The translations under genes and the position numbers were made by a program. From NCBI RefSeq assembly GCF_041060425.1, contig NZ_JAULBC010000001.1, forward strand, positions 1,364,001 through 1,428,000: a DNA stretch of 64,000 nt, given 5' to 3'. Shown in pieces: positions 62,469 through 64,000 of the stretch. A model generated the notes under the pieces. That model searched no databases. It saw only the letters and a program-made list of their open reading frames with translations, and was not told where the DNA came from. Within the stretch, counting starts at the first letter, position 1, and each line of letters opens with the position of its first letter. The DNA is from Danxiaibacter flavus (lineage in GTDB: Bacteria; Bacteroidota; Bacteroidia; Chitinophagales; Chitinophagaceae).

Positions 62469-62603
62469 GGGAGATGTCTCCTATCGTCGACATGACGATC
62501 CTGGCTTATCAGAAAAAGTAATCACACTAGCACTGGCAACAAGTACATAATAATGTGCAAGTCTGGAACCGCATCGTCACCTCGACGAAAGGAGAGGTCT
62601 CCC
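62469..62603. repeat. Inverted pair of 31-bp hairpin elements
   Basis: Element 1 (62469-62499) reads GGGAGATGTCTCCTATCGTC... and element 2 (62573-62603), reverse-complemented, reads GGGAGACCTCTCCTTTCGTC.... They agree at 26 of 31 positions. Each can also fold on itself: ATGTC/GACAT in the first and ACCTC/GAGGT in the second, with compensatory changes in both arms. The remainder of the 347-bp gap 62416-62762 is AT-rich and has no gene. Confidence 0.85.
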
Positions 62604-62762
62604 GAATATTGACCTGATCGTGATACTTTATCCGCGTTGCATATTGCCAACTATTAACTAAACAATATTTATTATCCAATTTATTCGTGTGTGAGTATTG
62701 TCTTCATGCACTCATGGCTTATTGCCATTGATAAACTGATTTCTAACCATTAATGATAAAAT

Positions 62763-63596
62763 ATGTTCTTTAAATATGCTTGCATGGCAAGCGCTGTATG
62801 CGCATGCCTGCTAATGAGCTCTTGTAGTAAAACCTCAGACGCAGTAGTTGTAAATCCTGAAGATAAGTTATTGAAGGTAGGCGAATCTTATGCTGAAGGC
62901 GCAGCAACAAAAGTGGTGTTGTATGCAGACCGGACCCTGACTGCAGGGTATAACAAGATGTACGTTGCATTGTATGATTCTGTGAACAGCACACAAAAGA
63001 CAACCAATGCGGATCTTGTACTATCTCCTGAAATGACGATGAATATGAACGGGATGACAATGAAACATGGTTGCCCTGTAGAAGATCCGTCCTACGACGC
63101 TACGAATAAATTGTTTGCCGGTGCCATTGCATTTTCGATGGCTTCCACTACTGCTGACAGTTGGTCGCTCGCTGTTAAAATAAACAATAAGGAAAATCAC
63201 AAAACAGGTGTCGCAAGTTTTTCTCTCAATGTTGCGGTTACCACAAATAGCAGTATCAAGTCCGTTACATTAACTGATGGTACTAAACTTACAATCGCTG
63301 TAGTCGCTCCGGGCAAGCCGGTTGTTGGCGTGAATGACCTGGAACTTGCGATCTATCAAAAGAAAGATGCTTACCAGTATTTGCCTGCTACAGGATATGC
63401 GATAAAGCAAGATGTGGAGATGCCTTCAATGGAACATGGTTCGCCTAATAATATAGATCCTGTGGAAACTTCGGCTGGTCATTATAAAGGAAAAGTGAAC
63501 TATACCATGACCGGTGATTGGCGAATAAATCTTAGTATACTCACGGATGGAAAAGCCGTTTCTAACGGATTGTATTTTGATCAGAATGTCCGGTAA
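62763..63596 (+). CDS. Met/His-rich lipoprotein with two YtkA/FixH-like domains
   Basis: A 277-residue lipoprotein (lipobox LMSSC, Cys21). Two similar beta-sandwich domains follow. The first holds a dense metal-ligand run MTMNMNGMTMKHGC (residues 91-104) and the second EMPSMEHGS (219-227). These Met/His patterns match the YtkA-like family and are typical of Cu(I)-binding sites (inference). It sits between a small Cys-motif membrane gene and a TonB-dependent receptor, so an outer-membrane copper or other metal handling role is likely. Confidence 0.8.
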   Translation: MFFKYACMASAVCACLLMSSCSKTSDAVVVNPEDKLLKVGESYAEGAATKVVLYADRTLTAGYNKMYVALYDSVNSTQKTTNADLVLSPEMTMNMNGMTMKHGCPVEDPSYDATNKLFAGAIAFSMASTTADSWSLAVKINNKENHKTGVASFSLNVAVTTNSSIKSVTLTDGTKLTIAVVAPGKPVVGVNDLELAIYQKKDAYQYLPATGYAIKQDVEMPSMEHGSPNNIDPVETSAGHYKGKVNYTMTGDWRINLSILTDGKAVSNGLYFDQNVR

Positions 63597-63614
63597 ATGT
63601 CAGTTCAAATTAGC

Positions 63615-63668
63615 AAATACAGTTACACAGAGAGTCACGGAGGAAGCACAGAGTTGCACAGAGAATAG
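63615..63668 (+). repeat. CACAGAG-CACGGAGG words, forward orientation
   Basis: The sequence TTACACAGAGAGTCACGGAGG and AGCACAGAGTTGCACAGAG follows the lipoprotein stop by about 20 bp. It is the same word as in the left arm at 37793. Confidence 0.8.
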
Positions 63669-63712
63669 ATCAGGGCTCACCGGGGAATCCTGCTTAACTA
63701 AAAGACATTGAC

Positions 63713-64000
63713 ATGTTTTTCCTTAAAAAGAATTTGATGAAAAAAATAGGTTTGGCGATCCTTATCTTTTCTACTATGAGAGGATCATCTCAGGATACAT
63801 TGACTTCGATCGGATTGTTGCATGACGTTACTGTCACTGCGATAAAGGAGCATGTATCGCCTTCAATGCGTTTTTTAAAAAAGCAATTTTTTAGCACGAC
63901 AGAAGATATGCTGTGCAGAATGCAGAGTGTATACCTTGTCAGGCGGGGTGCATATGGGCAGGAGCCGGCGATCCGCGGATTAAATGGTGGGCAAATAAAC
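63713..64000 (+). CDS. TonB-dependent receptor, N-terminal part (truncated by window edge)
   Basis: The frame opens at ATG 63713 (or 63737) and stays open for 96 codons to the window end. After a signal peptide (LAILIFSTMRGSSQ) comes a plug domain: VTVTAIKEHVS resembles a TonB-box/plug start and RRGAYGQEPAIRGLNGGQIN is the classic plug motif. There is no carboxypeptidase-like N-terminal domain, as in siderophore or metal receptors rather than SusC. It follows the Met/His-rich lipoprotein by 116 bp. Confidence 0.9.
   Translation, partial: MFFLKKNLMKKIGLAILIFSTMRGSSQDTLTSIGLLHDVTVTAIKEHVSPSMRFLKKQFFSTTEDMLCRMQSVYLVRRGAYGQEPAIRGLNGGQIN

Noticed and set aside
62416..62762. Riboswitch (for example cobalamin-type) before the receptor region
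   Set aside because: No conserved riboswitch core was found; the structure present is the paired hairpin element, which lies ahead of the lipoprotein gene and not at the receptor.

Overview
The window looks like chromosomal DNA from a Bacteroidota bacterium, most likely family Chitinophagaceae. The evidence is a gliding-motility/T9SS C-terminal domain protein with SprB-type repeats, a DUF3822-rsmD pair, a CcmB/CcmC/CcmD-like group, GH92 and GH29 glycosidases with signal peptides, AT-rich spacers and few Shine-Dalgarno sequences. The family assignment is inference from gene content. I see no phage, transposase, plasmid or CRISPR genes.

Layout. 1-5 kb: a truncated VCBS-repeat lipoprotein diverges from a LacI-family regulator across a perfect 28-bp palindrome, followed by a large secreted repeat protein. 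5-9 kb: clpC, a STAS-like protein, surE and a small membrane protein. 9-21 kb: glycan and stress genes (GH92 mannosidase, sialate O-acetylesterase, Crp/Fnr regulator, DOPA-dioxygenase-like enzyme, MFS pump, aldo/keto reductase, AraC regulator, GH29 fucosidase). 21-26 kb: sterol-desaturase-like hydroxylase, cupin, saccharopine dehydrogenase-like enzyme, GYF-domain membrane protein. 26.5-32.4 kb: a tight forward run DUF3822-rsmD-bioD-formyl-THF cycloligase-lpxK-rnr. 32.5-37.8 kb: a MutS-like ATPase coupled to a membrane protein, a polyprenyl synthase and an amino-acid permease. 37.9-38.7 kb: a HigBA-type toxin-antitoxin pair with a 42-bp palindromic operator. 38.7-45.3 kb: RluA-family pseudouridine synthase, lipB, a secreted protein, an ACC-deaminase-like enzyme, a nucleotidyltransferase and glutamate dehydrogenase. 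45.4-48.4 kb: cytochrome c maturation genes, split by an 83-bp tandem array, then tdk. 48.5-52.6 kb: a conserved hypothetical, waaA, and an ArsR-ene reductase-DoxX set. 53-59 kb: a nucleotide-sugar cluster (aminotransferase, two UDP-sugar dehydrogenases, a UDP-glucuronate decarboxylase-like SDR, rfbD). 59.3-64 kb: tRNA-Gln, a UbiD decarboxylase, a fasciclin lipoprotein, and a probable metal-uptake set ending in a truncated TonB-dependent receptor.

The most striking feature lies between the genes. Many spacers are filled with short, degenerate 'word' repeats of several families: AGTCAAAAGTC, AGTCAATAGTGAA, ATTGAAAATTGAC, CACAGAG-CACGGAG, AAAGCTTAAAGCC, GGTATCA and GATGTACGATGTACG. In every spacer I could read, the purine-rich form lies at the left end and its reverse complement at the right end, whatever the direction of the flanking genes. 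The spacers are therefore built as large imperfect inverted repeats, some tandemly duplicated. In places the repeats run right up to, or into, the ends of genes. I regard this as the best candidate for an undescribed system in the window. Its function is unknown.
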